Assembly: GCA_022791055.1 (NCBI GenBank) | Contig: JAAVYI010000032.1 | Span: 1 to 64,000 of the forward strand | Reading direction: 5' to 3' | Length of the DNA: 64,000 nt | From: Clostridia bacterium | GTDB taxonomy: Bacteria; Bacillota; Clostridia; Christensenellales; Pumilibacteraceae | Shown here: one piece after another, positions 8,074-17,202 of the stretch | How the letters are laid out: each line of letters starts with the position of its first letter | How positions within the stretch are numbered: the stretch's first letter is position 1 | Position numbers and translations under genes: made by a program | The notes under the pieces: model-generated | The model's input: only the letters and a program-made list of their open reading frames with translations | Told to the model about the DNA's origin: nothing | The model's database searches: none

Positions 8074-8415
8074 TTATTTACATTCGCACGGGAATTTGAT
8101 GTCGCGGCTCGATGCGCGGTAGATCCCGTTCTCTTCGACAAAGCCGAATCGACTTAGCTGCGGCTCGACGCCCTCGACGGCAAGCCCGGTCTCGCTTGCA
8201 ACGAACACGAGCGAGCGCAACGTAAATTCGGCAAAAGCGGGTTCGGCTTTCCAGTCGAGCAATCGGATCGCCCGCCCCGACAGCGTCAGTGCGCCCGCCC
8301 CGACAAGTTCCGCCTCGACGGCGGCATAGACGTTGACCTCGGGCGGAAACGTCGCGCCCAAATAGGTCTCCGCCTGCTTGCGTATTTCACCTTCAACTTT
8401 TTTGAATGTTACCAA
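8074..8415 (-). CDS. Small protein of unknown function
   Basis: I do not recognise this 113-residue protein. It is soluble, has no transmembrane segment, and a mixed alpha/beta make-up with a C-terminal 'DIKFPCECK' carrying two cysteines. The start is a TTG with AAAGGAG six nt upstream, inside the last codons of the membrane-protein gene; the two reading frames overlap by 23 bp, which indicates coupled translation. It lies 28 bp before the fhs start, so a link with either neighbour is possible but unproven. Confidence 0.6.
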   Translation of the reverse strand: MVTFKKVEGEIRKQAETYLGATFPPEVNVYAAVEAELVGAGALTLSGRAIRLLDWKAEPAFAEFTLRSLVFVASETGLAVEGVEPQLSRFGFVEENGIYRASSRDIKFPCECK

Positions 8416-9670
8416 GCTGCTCTCCTTTGACGCTTAGCGCCGCGCCGGCAATGCAACAGACCGCGACCGTACCCGCGATGCCCACGGCCAACACGGTCGA
8501 GCCGGATACGATGTCGAATACCGACAGAATGACCACTGCGGTCGCTACTGCCGCCGTCGTCAACATGCCTTTGAGGCATTTATATGTGCCGCGCGTCACG
8601 CCGCTGATCGAATACGTATGCTCCATATAGCCGGTATATGCAGTGCCGACTAACGCATAGCCCGCGCCGCACAGACACGCGCAACCGCACAGCGCCAAAT
8701 AGGCGTACAGTGTCGGCAACGTGATCCAAAGCGGCAGCAGCGTCGCCACCGCCACGCCGCCGATAAACACCAACGCGCCGACGAGCGAAAAAATGCGGTA
8801 GTGCGACGGCTCGGCAGGGCCGCGGAAAAAGACAAACCGCAGCGCGGCGGCGCCGAACGCGGCAGAGGCGAGCGCGGCGCAAAGCCCTTCGCCCGGCAAC
8901 TGCCAAAGTGCGACCACCGGCACGACCGACAGGCAGACGGTCAGCATGGCCGTCATGCTCAAATACCGCCCGGCGCAAGCGAATGCGGCCGCCTTTTTCA
9001 AACGGAAAAAGCGCGCATATTCGGCTTTCACGCGAAATGCCCGCGGCTCGGTTTTGATCAGCTTGGGGATGACGGTGTACGTCGAAAAGTAGACCGAACA
9101 GCCGGCCGCCAGAATAAAAATACTGACGATATAGGCAATCTTGGCGATGCCGGCCGCCGTATAGTCGAAATAGAACAGCGTCAGCACGATGACGACGGCC
9201 GCCGACAGCAGCGAAACCGTCGATTGCAACAGCGGTACCAAACGGTCGCCGTGGTCGGTAACGCGCACAGTGATCGAAAAGACGCAGTATGAAAAAATTT
9301 GTATCGAGAACGATAAAAACAATAGCACCACCGTCGCAATCGACGCCTTATACGCCATCGATGCAGTGGGCGGAATGGTGAACAGCAAGCAAAACAACAG
9401 CGAACTCAGTAACGTCGCAACGATCAGCGCGCCGTGGTAGCGTCCTAAAAGAACCGAACGAATACGGTTGATCAAGCTGTGCGCGATCGGCATCAGTACA
9501 ACCGACACCGTCATGGTGATCCCGGCGATCAGTGCGGCGGCGTAAGCGGGTACCAACATGCGCAGATATGTAAACAGAAAGACAGCGAAAAAGCATTCGA
9601 ACGCGCTGAACAGCCCGCCGAACGACAACGCAGTTTTCTTATAAAGCGCAAGACCGGTTTTTACGTACAT
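8393..9670 (-). CDS. Polytopic membrane protein, MFS-like
   Basis: A 425-residue integral membrane protein with about twelve hydrophobic segments spread over the full length and a central polar loop (around residues 200-230, rich in K/R). The layout of two six-helix halves resembles a major-facilitator or GPH-type carrier, but I see no diagnostic motif, so the substrate is unknown. The ATG start has TAGGAG at a good distance and a consensus promoter lies just upstream (9695-9723). It overlaps the small downstream gene by 23 bp and is probably cotranscribed with it and fhs. Confidence 0.7.
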   Translation of the reverse strand: MYVKTGLALYKKTALSFGGLFSAFECFFAVFLFTYLRMLVPAYAAALIAGITMTVSVVLMPIAHSLINRIRSVLLGRYHGALIVATLLSSLLFCLLFTIPPTASMAYKASIATVVLLFLSFSIQIFSYCVFSITVRVTDHGDRLVPLLQSTVSLLSAAVVIVLTLFYFDYTAAGIAKIAYIVSIFILAAGCSVYFSTYTVIPKLIKTEPRAFRVKAEYARFFRLKKAAAFACAGRYLSMTAMLTVCLSVVPVVALWQLPGEGLCAALASAAFGAAALRFVFFRGPAEPSHYRIFSLVGALVFIGGVAVATLLPLWITLPTLYAYLALCGCACLCGAGYALVGTAYTGYMEHTYSISGVTRGTYKCLKGMLTTAAVATAVVILSVFDIVSGSTVLAVGIAGTVAVCCIAGAALSVKGEQLGNIQKS

Positions 9671-9694
9671 CGAATCGAAAAACTCCTATCTATT

Positions 9695-9723
9695 ATTGTA
9701 GCCGTTTTTTACAGGCTTGTCAA
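9695..9723 (-). promoter_or_regulatory. SigmaA-type promoter
   Basis: On the minus strand TTGACA (9718-9723), a 17-nt spacer and TACAAT (9695-9700) precede the membrane-protein gene that starts at 9670. The expected transcript start leaves a leader of about 20 nt carrying TAGGAG. Confidence 0.85.
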
Positions 9724-9733
9724 GTTTTTCGGC

Positions 9734-10531
9734 TTACAGTGCGTCCAGATACAGTACTTTGACGAGCGGCGCACTCGCTACTTGATCGGGCGACGCAGCG
9801 ACAATGCGCAGACGTTTGGTCAGCGCCAACCGCGTTACGGCCTGCGTCTCGTCGGTCTCCGGCGACTCCAGTTGACGAAATGCGTCCTGCGTCGAAAGCT
9901 CCTTATAGCGCGCGAGCGCGTCCGGGTCGGTTTCCATGCTGTCGATCAGCGTCTTGATCGTCCGCCCCAGCACGTACACAGGGCCGTCCATCCATTCGAG
10001 CATATGCGGCAGTCGTTCCGAAGAAAACGCCGACGCGTGCAAAATCCAGCCGTGATAGCGCTCGCCGGAAACAGGCTCTTCCTCGGGCGGCGCGGTCAGA
10101 CCGCGCGCAAACGCCACCGACGCACCGACGCAAGCGCCGAACCCGACCAGCACGGTCAACACCACGCGCACGGCGATGATCGGGAGAAACAGGCTCATCA
10201 GCACGTACGCGAGAAAGGCGACCATCATGCCCGTCGCAATGCCCAACACCAGGCCTACGACTTCCAAGGGCTTGAGCCGCGCGGCCAGTCGCGCCACGCC
10301 GACGGCGATCAGCTTGCCCAAATAGATGATCGGGCGCGCCGACAGCATCAGCGCAAAGGCGATGACCGCCGCGGCAATGATCTCGAATACGACCTTCAGC
10401 CCGTCGCGCACGGCGGCGGGAAACGCGAGCAAAAACTGCCACATCGCCAGCCATCCGACGACGGCGCCGACGATAAAGAGTACGACGCGGGTGATCAGCA
10501 GCACCCGTCTGTCAACGTCATTCCGTTTCAC
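9734..10531 (-). CDS. YacL-like membrane protein with degenerate PIN domain
   Basis: 265 residues. Four hydrophobic segments in the first ~130 residues match the membrane region of Firmicute PIN/TRAM proteins (YacL type). The following ~110 residues align in layout with a PIN domain, but the opening catalytic motif, normally LDTS, reads LHAS, and other acidic positions are missing; the C-terminal TRAM domain is absent. It is therefore probably not an active nuclease. A GTG start with GGAGG five nt upstream overlaps the end of recD2 by 14 bp, showing coupling. Assignment to YacL rests on layout and short local similarities only. Confidence 0.65.
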   Translation of the reverse strand: MKRNDVDRRVLLITRVVLFIVGAVVGWLAMWQFLLAFPAAVRDGLKVVFEIIAAAVIAFALMLSARPIIYLGKLIAVGVARLAARLKPLEVVGLVLGIATGMMVAFLAYVLMSLFLPIIAVRVVLTVLVGFGACVGASVAFARGLTAPPEEEPVSGERYHGWILHASAFSSERLPHMLEWMDGPVYVLGRTIKTLIDSMETDPDALARYKELSTQDAFRQLESPETDETQAVTRLALTKRLRIVAASPDQVASAPLVKVLYLDAL

Positions 10532-12716
10532 CGTTCCCTCCGTAAAGCAGACTGTCTTTTTTGTATGCGGTCAGCAAAAACGATTTGAGACAGCTGTACC
10601 GCTTGGCAATATAATTGTTCTCGACCATGCGGCGCACGTGGTACTCCTCGCCCACCAGCACGGCCAGTTTGCGCGCGCGGGTGATCGCCGTGTACAGAAG
10701 ATTGCGCGTCATGATCATCGGACTGCCGCCCGTCAGCGGCAATACCACCGCGTCGAACTCCGACCCTTGCGACTTGTGCACAGTGACGGCGTAGGCCGGG
10801 ATCAACTGGCTGCGCAGGTCGGCCGTATACACTGCCGTGCGGCCGTCCTCGAATGTCACCGTCATCTCGCCGGTGTTCTTATCGACCGCCGCAACCGTAC
10901 CCATATCGCCGTTGAAAATGCCCTTGCCCGACTCCGAACTGTAGTTGCCGCGCCGCCACTCGAGGCTGTAATTGTTGGCGGTGTGCATCACCTTGTCGCC
11001 GACGCGAAACGTCACTTCGCCGCCGATCTGCCCCTGCCCGCGGTCGGGATTAACAGCGTCTTGCAGTAGGCGGTTGAGGTTGACGACGCCGGCGTCGCCG
11101 TTCTTCATCGGACACAGCACCTGTACCCGCGACGGGTCGCACCCTAAGTACTTCGGCAGCCGCCGCGACACCATGTCGACGACGGTCTGCGCGGTCGCGG
11201 CCGCCGACGTGCTGCGCGAAAAAAAGAAATCGGAATCGTTACGCGTCAAGATCGGCATTTGCCCGCGGTTGACGCGGTGCGCGTTCTCGATGATCAGCCC
11301 GGCGTCGGCCTGTCGATACACCGTGTCGAGCGTGACCGACGGGATAAGTCCGCTCGACAGCATGTCGCTCAGCACGTTGCCCGCGCCCACGCTCGGCAAC
11401 TGATCCTTGTCGCCGACGATCAGCATGTTGGTGCCGGGCGCGATCTTCCCCAGCAGCATATCGAGCAGATACACGTCGACCATCGAAAACTCGTCGACGA
11501 TGACCGCGTCGCATTTAAGCGTCGAGAACTCTTCCAAACTGCCCAGCGCGCGGTGAATGGTGCTCGCCTCGTCGCCCGTGCTTTCGGCCAAGCGTTTGGC
11601 CGCACGGCCGGTCGGCGCCATCAGCAGCACCTTTTTATTGCGCGCTTTGAAAATCGAAAGGATACATTTGACGATCGTCGTCTTGCCGGTGCCGGGTCCG
11701 CCGGTGATGATCGCCACGCCCGCATTGAGCGCCAAGCGCACCGCTTCGGCCTGTCGGGCGGCGAACTGCACTTTGTGCACCCGCTCGAATTCGGCCACGT
11801 CGTCGGTCACGTCCTCGCCGAGACGGTTGGCCTGCGTGATCAATCGCACCAACGACTGCGCCGCCGACTGTTCGGCGCGGAACGCCGACACGGTCATCAG
11901 CCCCGCCTCGTCGTCGATCGAAACGCGCTTTAAACGGCGGTCTAAAATCAGTTCTTCGGCGATCGGCGCAAGCAGATCTTCGTCCACATTGAGCAGCCGC
12001 GCCGTCTCTTCGTAAGCGGCCTGCTCCGGTAAATACGTGTTGCCCGCCACCTCGCCGCTAGTACGCAACACGTAAATCAGCCCGGCGCGCAACCGCGCGG
12101 GCGAATCGGCCGCGATCCCCATGTCGCGCGCAATGCGGTCGGCGGTCAAAAAGCCGACGCCGTCGACGTCCTCGATCAGCCGATACGGATTGCTTTTGAC
12201 CTTGGCCACGGTGTCGTTGCCGTACTGTCGAAAGATTTTGAGCGCGAGATTGAGCGAAATATTGTTGCTCTCTAAGAACATTACGCTTTCCCGTGCGGCA
12301 CGGTTTTCGCGGCAGGCCGCGCCGATCTCGATCGCCTTTTTGACCGATATGCCGCGGATCGACGCCAACCGCTGCGGCGCGTTCTCCATAATATCGAGCG
12401 TGTCGACGCCGAACCGCTCGACGATCGAATACGCCAGTTTCGGCCCGACGCCCTTGATGACGCCGCTCCCTAAATAGCGGATCAGGCTGTCGGGCGTTTC
12501 GGGCGTTTCGGTGACGGCGGTCTTGATCTTAAACTGTTTTCCGAATCGCGGGTGCACGGTAAAATCGCCTGTAAGCGTCAGGCGTTCGCCTTCCGATACC
12601 GGCGGCAGCGTCCCCACGCAAACGAGCGGCTCGCCCTCATGGTCGAGAACCAGTATGGTGTAGCCGTTCTCGTCGTTGCGGAAACGAATTTCGTCGATTT
12701 CACCTTGTACCGTCAA
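10518..12716 (-). CDS. recD2: RecD2-type SF1B DNA helicase
   Basis: ATP-dependent 5'-3' DNA helicase of 732 residues, of the RecD2/YrrC family that acts without RecBC in repair and fork maintenance. The N-terminal OB-like and helix-hairpin-helix regions (residues ~1-190) are followed by Walker A GGPGTGKTT near residue 338, Walker B DEFSMVD near 410, and a C-terminal helicase half with the VHKSQGSEFD motif near 665. The start is TTG, with AAGGAG 12 nt upstream overlapping the end of metK; no better ATG exists. It sits between metK and the YacL-like gene in one unit. Confidence 0.93.
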   Translation of the reverse strand: MTVQGEIDEIRFRNDENGYTILVLDHEGEPLVCVGTLPPVSEGERLTLTGDFTVHPRFGKQFKIKTAVTETPETPDSLIRYLGSGVIKGVGPKLAYSIVERFGVDTLDIMENAPQRLASIRGISVKKAIEIGAACRENRAARESVMFLESNNISLNLALKIFRQYGNDTVAKVKSNPYRLIEDVDGVGFLTADRIARDMGIAADSPARLRAGLIYVLRTSGEVAGNTYLPEQAAYEETARLLNVDEDLLAPIAEELILDRRLKRVSIDDEAGLMTVSAFRAEQSAAQSLVRLITQANRLGEDVTDDVAEFERVHKVQFAARQAEAVRLALNAGVAIITGGPGTGKTTIVKCILSIFKARNKKVLLMAPTGRAAKRLAESTGDEASTIHRALGSLEEFSTLKCDAVIVDEFSMVDVYLLDMLLGKIAPGTNMLIVGDKDQLPSVGAGNVLSDMLSSGLIPSVTLDTVYRQADAGLIIENAHRVNRGQMPILTRNDSDFFFSRSTSAAATAQTVVDMVSRRLPKYLGCDPSRVQVLCPMKNGDAGVVNLNRLLQDAVNPDRGQGQIGGEVTFRVGDKVMHTANNYSLEWRRGNYSSESGKGIFNGDMGTVAAVDKNTGEMTVTFEDGRTAVYTADLRSQLIPAYAVTVHKSQGSEFDAVVLPLTGGSPMIMTRNLLYTAITRARKLAVLVGEEYHVRRMVENNYIAKRYSCLKSFLLTAYKKDSLLYGGNGETE

Positions 12717-12722
12717 TCCGTT

Positions 12723-13898
12723 TTATAACTCCTTTTTGAGCGCGTCGACCTTGTCGGTCCTCTCCCACGGCAAACCGGGTTTGCCGAAGTGTCCGTAGTT
12801 GGTCGTCGTCGCATATATGGGCGACCGCAGATCGAGCGCACGTATGATCGAGTACGGCCGGAAGTCGAACACCTTGTTGACTGCGGCCAGTATGCGCGCG
12901 TCGTCGACGCGGCCGGTGCCGAACGTATCGATATTGATCGAGACGGGCGACGCTTTGCCGATCGCATAGGCGACCTGTAATTGCACGCGGTCGGCCAGTC
13001 CCGCCGCAACGATATTTTTGCACACGTACCGCGCGTAATAACTGGCGCTGCGGTCGACCTTGGTCGGATCTTTGCCGCTGAACGCACCGCCGCCGTGCGG
13101 ACACATGCCGCCGTAGGTGTCGACGATGATCTTGCGCCCGGTGACGCCGGTATCGCCCGCAGGTCCGCCGATGACAAAGCGGCCGGTCGGGTTGATGTGG
13201 ATCTTGGTGTCTTTTCGCAGTAAGTTTTTCGGCACGACTTTGGCGATGATCTTTTCCCGCACGTCGCGCTTTAACGTCGCCTCGTCGACGTCGGGCGCGT
13301 GCTGCGTCGACACAACCACCGTATCGACATATGCCGGTCGCCCGTCCTCGTAAGCAACCGTTACCTGCGCTTTGCCGTCGGGCCGCAGGTACTTCAGTTC
13401 GCCCGCCTTTCTCGCCTCGGTCAGCCGCCGCGTCAGCCCGTGCGCCAGCATGACGGGGAGCGGCATCAATTCGGCCGTTTCGTTACAGGCATAGCCGAAC
13501 ATCATGCCCTGATCGCCCGCGCCGATCTCGTCGGCCGGGTTCTGTGCGCCCTCGCGCGCCTCTTCGGCACGGCTGACGCCCATAGCAATGTCGGGCGACT
13601 GCTCGTCGATCGCGGTCAGCACCGCGCAAGTCTTGCCGTCAAAACCGACGGTCGGATCGTCGTAGCCGATCGACGTCACCACCCCGCGCACCAGCTTGGG
13701 AATGTCGATATATTCGCTTGTCGTAAACTCGCCCATGACCATTACCATACCGGTCGTCGCGCATACTTCGCAAGCAATGCGCGAGGCGGGGTCGCCTTTT
13801 ATGGCCGCATCGAGTATGGTGTCTGCGATCAGGTCGCACACCTTATCGGGGTGCCCTTCGGTCACGCTTTCGCTGGTAAATAAAAAATTCTTATCCAT
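12723..13898 (-). CDS. metK: S-adenosylmethionine synthetase
   Basis: Makes S-adenosylmethionine from methionine and ATP. The 391 residues show the family's opening [13 protein letters not shown], the [12 protein letters not shown] signature near residue 118 and the [16 protein letters not shown] loop near residue 265. The ATG start is given by the family N-terminus. There is no SAM riboswitch in the 20-bp gap to the upstream gene; transcription probably comes from the promoter at 14546-14574 through the DUF2188-like gene. Confidence 0.97.
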   Translation of the reverse strand: MDKNFLFTSESVTEGHPDKVCDLIADTILDAAIKGDPASRIACEVCATTGMVMVMGEFTTSEYIDIPKLVRGVVTSIGYDDPTVGFDGKTCAVLTAIDEQSPDIAMGVSRAEEAREGAQNPADEIGAGDQGMMFGYACNETAELMPLPVMLAHGLTRRLTEARKAGELKYLRPDGKAQVTVAYEDGRPAYVDTVVVSTQHAPDVDEATLKRDVREKIIAKVVPKNLLRKDTKIHINPTGRFVIGGPAGDTGVTGRKIIVDTYGGMCPHGGGAFSGKDPTKVDRSASYYARYVCKNIVAAGLADRVQLQVAYAIGKASPVSINIDTFGTGRVDDARILAAVNKVFDFRPYSIIRALDLRSPIYATTTNYGHFGKPGLPWERTDKVDALKKEL

Positions 13899-13918
13899 TG
13901 TTCTCTTTCCTGTTCGAT

Positions 13919-14506
13919 TTATACCTTTTGGAATTTACCGTCTTTCTTGTGTACGTACAGCCCCGCGCCTGTCTTTTTGGCCAACTCGCGCGCGATTTTG
14001 AGCGCCTCTTCCTTGGTTGCCACACGCCGCACCGGTCGCTGCTGCCCGGCGCGCGCGATCACCCACGAACCTTTCGCGCGGTCGTACTTGACCGAATATG
14101 CGGCCGGCGGTTTCTGCTGCGCGTCGTCGAACGAGGCCGTCACCTCGTATTCGTCCTCGTCGTCCTCTTCGACCGCGGCCAGGCGTCCGTCGAACGAATG
14201 CGTTTGCATGGTTTCGGCTTTCTTCGGCACGGCAACCGTTTTGACCGTTTGCGTCTTTTGCGCCTCTTGCCGTTCGGTCTCCGCTTGCGCCTTTTCGGCT
14301 TGCATACGCTCGTTCTGATAGCGCAAGTCGTTGATCTCGCGCGAATACTGCGCGTTGTTCTTCGACAGCTGTTTGTTCTGTTTCTTCAGTCGGTGTCTCG
14401 ACTTGCAAACTGCCGTCAATATAAACAGCAGGATTAAGATGACGGCTGCGGCGGCGATCACCACCCACAACCCGTAATCGTAAAAAAACTGTTGCATCTG
14501 TTCCAT
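13919..14506 (-). CDS. Membrane-anchored coiled-coil protein with DUF2188-like domain
   Basis: 195 residues. One transmembrane segment at residues ~10-32 is followed at once by basic residues (KSRHRLKK), placing the rest in the cytoplasm. Residues ~35-75 form a charged coiled coil rich in Q, E and K, then an acidic linker. The last ~55 residues ([12 protein letters not shown]...[14 protein letters not shown]) have the pattern of DUF2188: repeated aromatic strand, an '[16 protein letters not shown]' helix and a closing HKKDGK. The ATG at 14506 has GGAG ten nt upstream. It heads the metK-recD2 unit; function is unknown. Confidence 0.75.
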   Translation of the reverse strand: MEQMQQFFYDYGLWVVIAAAAVILILLFILTAVCKSRHRLKKQNKQLSKNNAQYSREINDLRYQNERMQAEKAQAETERQEAQKTQTVKTVAVPKKAETMQTHSFDGRLAAVEEDDEDEYEVTASFDDAQQKPPAAYSVKYDRAKGSWVIARAGQQRPVRRVATKEEALKIARELAKKTGAGLYVHKKDGKFQKV

Positions 14507-14534
14507 TTCTATCGGTCTCCGTCTCACAAAATTT

Positions 14535-14551
14535 TATACTGATTCAGTATA
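14535..14551. promoter_or_regulatory. Perfect palindrome over the promoter -10 and start site
   Basis: TATACTGATTCAGTATA is a perfect inverted repeat around one central base. It overlaps the -10 box (14546-14551) and the expected transcription start of the minus-strand unit, a typical place for a repressor operator. No regulator gene is adjacent. Confidence 0.45.
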
Positions 14552-14574
14552 CCACAAGCGCCGCGTAATGTCAA
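14546..14574 (-). promoter_or_regulatory. SigmaA-type promoter for the DUF2188-metK-recD2 unit
   Basis: TTGACA (14569-14574), a 17-nt spacer and TATACT (14546-14551) on the minus strand. The bases around the -10 (TGTGGTATACTG) are the same as those at the MFS-carrier promoter at 28098-28126. Confidence 0.88.
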
Positions 14575-14662
14575 CACGAATGCGCGCCCGTTACGCAACG
14601 GAATGCAAACGTCGCGCCCGTAAGCGCCCGCCGCCTTGCCGCCGCGATTTTTACAAAACGAC

Positions 14663-14691
14663 GCATATTTCGGACAAGCCGCACATATAGT
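14663..14691 (+). promoter_or_regulatory. Candidate sigmaE-type promoter of the bofA-like gene
   Basis: GCATATT (14663-14669), 14 nt, and CATATAGT (14684-14691) fit the Bacillus sigmaE consensus kmATATT-N14/15-CATACAnT with one or two mismatches. bofA is a sigmaE gene in Bacillus subtilis. The -10 ends only five nt before the start codon, so the message would be leaderless. Confidence 0.5.
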
Positions 14692-14696
14692 AGCGT

Positions 14697-14951
14697 ATGA
14701 AAGTCTGGCCTATTCTACTCGCCTTTGCCGTAGGACTTGCGGCTGTCGTCGTCCTGGCGCTCGTGCGAAAAATCAAACCGGGGACATTAACGGGGTTTAT
14801 CGTCAATTCGCTGACCGGCGCGGCCGTGTTGGCTGCGTTGTCGCTGTCGAACGTGGCGATCGTGCCGCTCAATCCGTTCAACGCGCTTTTGACCGGCGCA
14901 CTGGGCGTCCCGGGACTGGCCGCCGTCTTTATCTTCGCGCGGTTTTTATAA
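14697..14951 (+). CDS. bofA: BofA-like pro-sigmaK processing inhibitor
   Basis: 84-residue membrane protein with two hydrophobic segments and the family's closing pattern 'NPFNALLTGALGVPGL', which matches BofA proteins. In B. subtilis BofA sits in the forespore outer membrane with SpoIVFA and holds the SpoIVFB protease inactive until the forespore signals. It is one of two clear sporulation genes here (with gpr). The ATG start has no Shine-Dalgarno sequence and is preceded within five nt by a sigmaE-like -10 box. It is the only plus-strand gene for 20 kb and is transcribed away from the metK unit. Confidence 0.82.
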   Translation: MKVWPILLAFAVGLAAVVVLALVRKIKPGTLTGFIVNSLTGAAVLAALSLSNVAIVPLNPFNALLTGALGVPGLAAVFIFARFL

Positions 14952-14990
14952 GCGCAGGCATCGGGAGCAAGCATATTCTACTGCGTGTCT

Positions 14991-15084
14991 TTATTATGGA
15001 GATACGCCTTCGTACATTCCTCGGCTTCGCTCGGAATGACAAATGGTCGGGTGTTCCTCGACTGCGGTCGAAAATGACAAAAGG
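14991..15084 (+). repeat. Partial dispersed repeat, copy R3
   Basis: Bases 14997-15045 match the right half of R1, sharing ATACGCCTTCGTACATT and ATGACAAATGGTCGG. They are followed by a second, more diverged half-unit ending AAAATGACAAAAGG at about 15084. Confidence 0.6.
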
Positions 15085-15116
15085 CTTATAGCGCGCGCCT
15101 TGGCTTTTCAATACGC

Positions 15117-15151
15117 AAAAAACCGACGAAGTGTCGTTCGCCGGTTTTTTT
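15117..15151. terminator. Bidirectional rho-independent terminator
   Basis: An AAAAAACCGaCGAA arm pairs with TTCGcCGGTTTTTTT, with the hairpin flanked by A and T runs. It separates the convergent bofA-like gene and the surface operon ending at 15162. Confidence 0.85.
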
Positions 15152-15161
15152 GTTAATCGTT

Positions 15162-16607
15162 TTATTTGTTCTCGTTCTCCTCGCCCTTCTCGCTGTCCTT
15201 CTCCTCGCCCTGCGCGCCGTCTTTCGCGCCGTCCTGCGCCGCCTTTTCTTTTACCGCAGTATCGGCCTTGACGGTTTTCGGCTTGCGGGTACTGCTTGCG
15301 CTTTTGGCACGCGGCTTTGTGCTTTTGGTCGCGCGCTTTTCCAGCTCGGCGGGTTTCGCCTTCTTTTCGACGTAGCGGAAGTCCTCTTCGACGCGTTCGA
15401 TACGCTCCCACCCTTTTTTTTCGGCCAGGTGCGCCAGCAGTTCTTTGACCCATTTGACGGCGCGTTCCGATTTGAGGTTGACGCGCATCGGCACGGTCTC
15501 GTACTTACCGACATCGGCGGCGTTGCGGAAGTTGTATTTCGTCCCCTCGAACTCTTTCGGATCAAGCGCCATATATAACGACAGCGTTTTGCCGCGAATG
15601 GCGAACTTGGCATACGTCGTGCGGCCGATATACCAGGACTCGTTGCCTTGGCTCATGCGCGGTTTCATGCCGTAACGCAACAGCTCGTTTTTGATTGCGC
15701 TGTAACGGGCTTTGGTCTCGCTGTCGGCGCGCATCAGTCGCGTGATAAAGTCGCGCGGCGTCTGGTCCTGCACTTTGAGCGACGCGGCCGCCGCACGCTC
15801 GAGGTCCTGTTGGGACTTGTCGGGACTGGCTATGTAATGGAGTTTGATCAGCTTTTCCTGTACCAGCGATTTGGTGTCGCGGTAGTCGGGTCGGAAGTTC
15901 TCTTTCGGCAAATTTTCGCGCTTTAGGTCGCCCTTGGCCGCGACCGCCATGATCAACTCTTTTGCCCAGCGCACGCCGCGGTCGGAACGGATCTTCAGAC
16001 ACATCGGCACGTCACGGTACTTGGCCGTACCCGAAGCGTTGCGATAGTTGTATTTCGTCCCTTCAAACGCCTTGGGATCGAGCGCTAAGTACAGCGACAG
16101 CGTTTTGCCGCGAATGGCGAATTTGGCATACGTCTTGCGCCCGATATACCACGACTCGTTGCTCCAACTCATGCGCTGCTTGAACTTGTAGCACAACAGT
16201 TCGTTGCGCAGCTCGCTGTAAAAGCCTTTTAGCAGGTCTTCCGCCTGAATGAGCGTCGCGGTGAAACTGCGGTCATAACGCACCTTAACGCGCGTGTCGC
16301 CGACGATCATCGTACCGGAATCGGCCTCGTCGTCGTCCTCGAAGGTCGCGGCCTCGTCCGGCTCGAACGCATGTTCGCCCGCAGGTTCTTCCTCTTCGGG
16401 CGGCTCCTCGTCGACGGCGGCCGCCGCCTCTTGTATCGGCGCATCCGCTTGCACCGGTCGCCGCGTCGAACGGCCGTGCGCGAAAAACAGTTCCCACACC
16501 AAAAGGGCGGCAACCTCTAAAAGAACGATCGAGATGATCACAATCAGCACGACCTTGACCGGCACGCCCCACTCGGAACACAATAGATTTGTAGCCGCTG
16601 CCGTCAT
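15162..16607 (-). CDS. Membrane protein with duplicated unknown domain (paralogue 1)
   Basis: 481 residues; no known family recognised. A transmembrane segment at residues ~17-42 is followed by basic HGRSTRR, which places the rest in the cytoplasm. An acidic linker (~58-98) precedes two copies of a ~110-residue domain at ~108-221 and ~283-392. Each copy has a GNESWYIGR-like segment, then 'YAKFAIRGKTLSLYLALDP' and 'TKYN...'. The two copies are near-identical in those motifs. The tail from ~410 is K/E/A-rich. ATG at 16607 with AAGGAG seven nt upstream; it overlaps the signal-peptidase stop by four bases (ATGA). A paralogue with the same plan is at 52951-54420. Last gene of the SipW operon, so probably tied to the surface structure. 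Confidence 0.8.
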   Translation of the reverse strand: MTAAATNLLCSEWGVPVKVVLIVIISIVLLEVAALLVWELFFAHGRSTRRPVQADAPIQEAAAAVDEEPPEEEEPAGEHAFEPDEAATFEDDDEADSGTMIVGDTRVKVRYDRSFTATLIQAEDLLKGFYSELRNELLCYKFKQRMSWSNESWYIGRKTYAKFAIRGKTLSLYLALDPKAFEGTKYNYRNASGTAKYRDVPMCLKIRSDRGVRWAKELIMAVAAKGDLKRENLPKENFRPDYRDTKSLVQEKLIKLHYIASPDKSQQDLERAAAASLKVQDQTPRDFITRLMRADSETKARYSAIKNELLRYGMKPRMSQGNESWYIGRTTYAKFAIRGKTLSLYMALDPKEFEGTKYNFRNAADVGKYETVPMRVNLKSERAVKWVKELLAHLAEKKGWERIERVEEDFRYVEKKAKPAELEKRATKSTKPRAKSASSTRKPKTVKADTAVKEKAAQDGAKDGAQGEEKDSEKGEENENK

Positions 16608-17200
16608 TGCTTCTCCTTTTTCCCGACGGGGAACTGCTTCAACAGCACCACGCCCGCCACCACGACGCCGACGATCGCCACCAAATACACCCAGCCGAAC
16701 TCGTCTTTCAGCCAACGGAAGAAAAGGCCTACGTGCGGCACCGTCCCCGTCACCTTGCCGACAATATTCTCTTTCCCGATCGGGTGCGTGTCCTCGGCGT
16801 TGTTGGCGTCGCCCTTGGTGTAGTACTTGTCGCCGACAATGCGTATAATGCGGTGCGTCGTCGGCACCGTGTCGCCCGGCGGCAAAAACGTGATAATGTC
16901 GCCGATCTTGAAATCATCGGCTTTTTTGACGATGATCAAATCGCCGTCCTCGATCGTTCCCGCCATACTGCCGGTCGTGACGATCAGCGTCGACGTGCCG
17001 AAAAAGGACGGTACGGGCGACTTGCGCGCGAACTTGTCCACGGCCAGTGTCACCGCTACGAAAAACAGAAACAGCACGATCGCGCCGCCGACACACGTCA
17101 AGCCCCACCGCACCCATTTTATGATCGCGCGCTTTCTCTTTTCGGCCGCATCCTGTTCGATGACCGTCGTTTCGTCCGACGTCTTTACTTCTTCTTCCAT
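16604..17200 (-). CDS. sipW: SipW-type (ER-type) signal peptidase I
   Basis: Membrane serine protease of 198 residues. Transmembrane segments lie at ~30-53 and ~168-187. The nucleophile is Ser78 in 'TTGSMAGTI' and the general base is His116 in 'TTHRI', the Ser/His pair of ER-type/SipW peptidases rather than the Ser/Lys of ordinary bacterial enzymes. SipW processes TasA-type matrix fibre proteins in Bacillus; here three or four such proteins are encoded upstream in the same operon. The ATG at 17200 has GAGG five nt upstream, two bp after the preceding stop; the last four bases overlap the next gene. Confidence 0.93.
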   Translation of the reverse strand: MEEEVKTSDETTVIEQDAAEKRKRAIIKWVRWGLTCVGGAIVLFLFFVAVTLAVDKFARKSPVPSFFGTSTLIVTTGSMAGTIEDGDLIIVKKADDFKIGDIITFLPPGDTVPTTHRIIRIVGDKYYTKGDANNAEDTHPIGKENIVGKVTGTVPHVGLFFRWLKDEFGWVYLVAIVGVVVAGVVLLKQFPVGKKEKQ

Positions 17201-17202
17201 CG

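Noticed and set aside
13899..13918. SAM riboswitch before metK or metY
   Set aside because: The gaps (20 and 49 bp) are too short to hold one.
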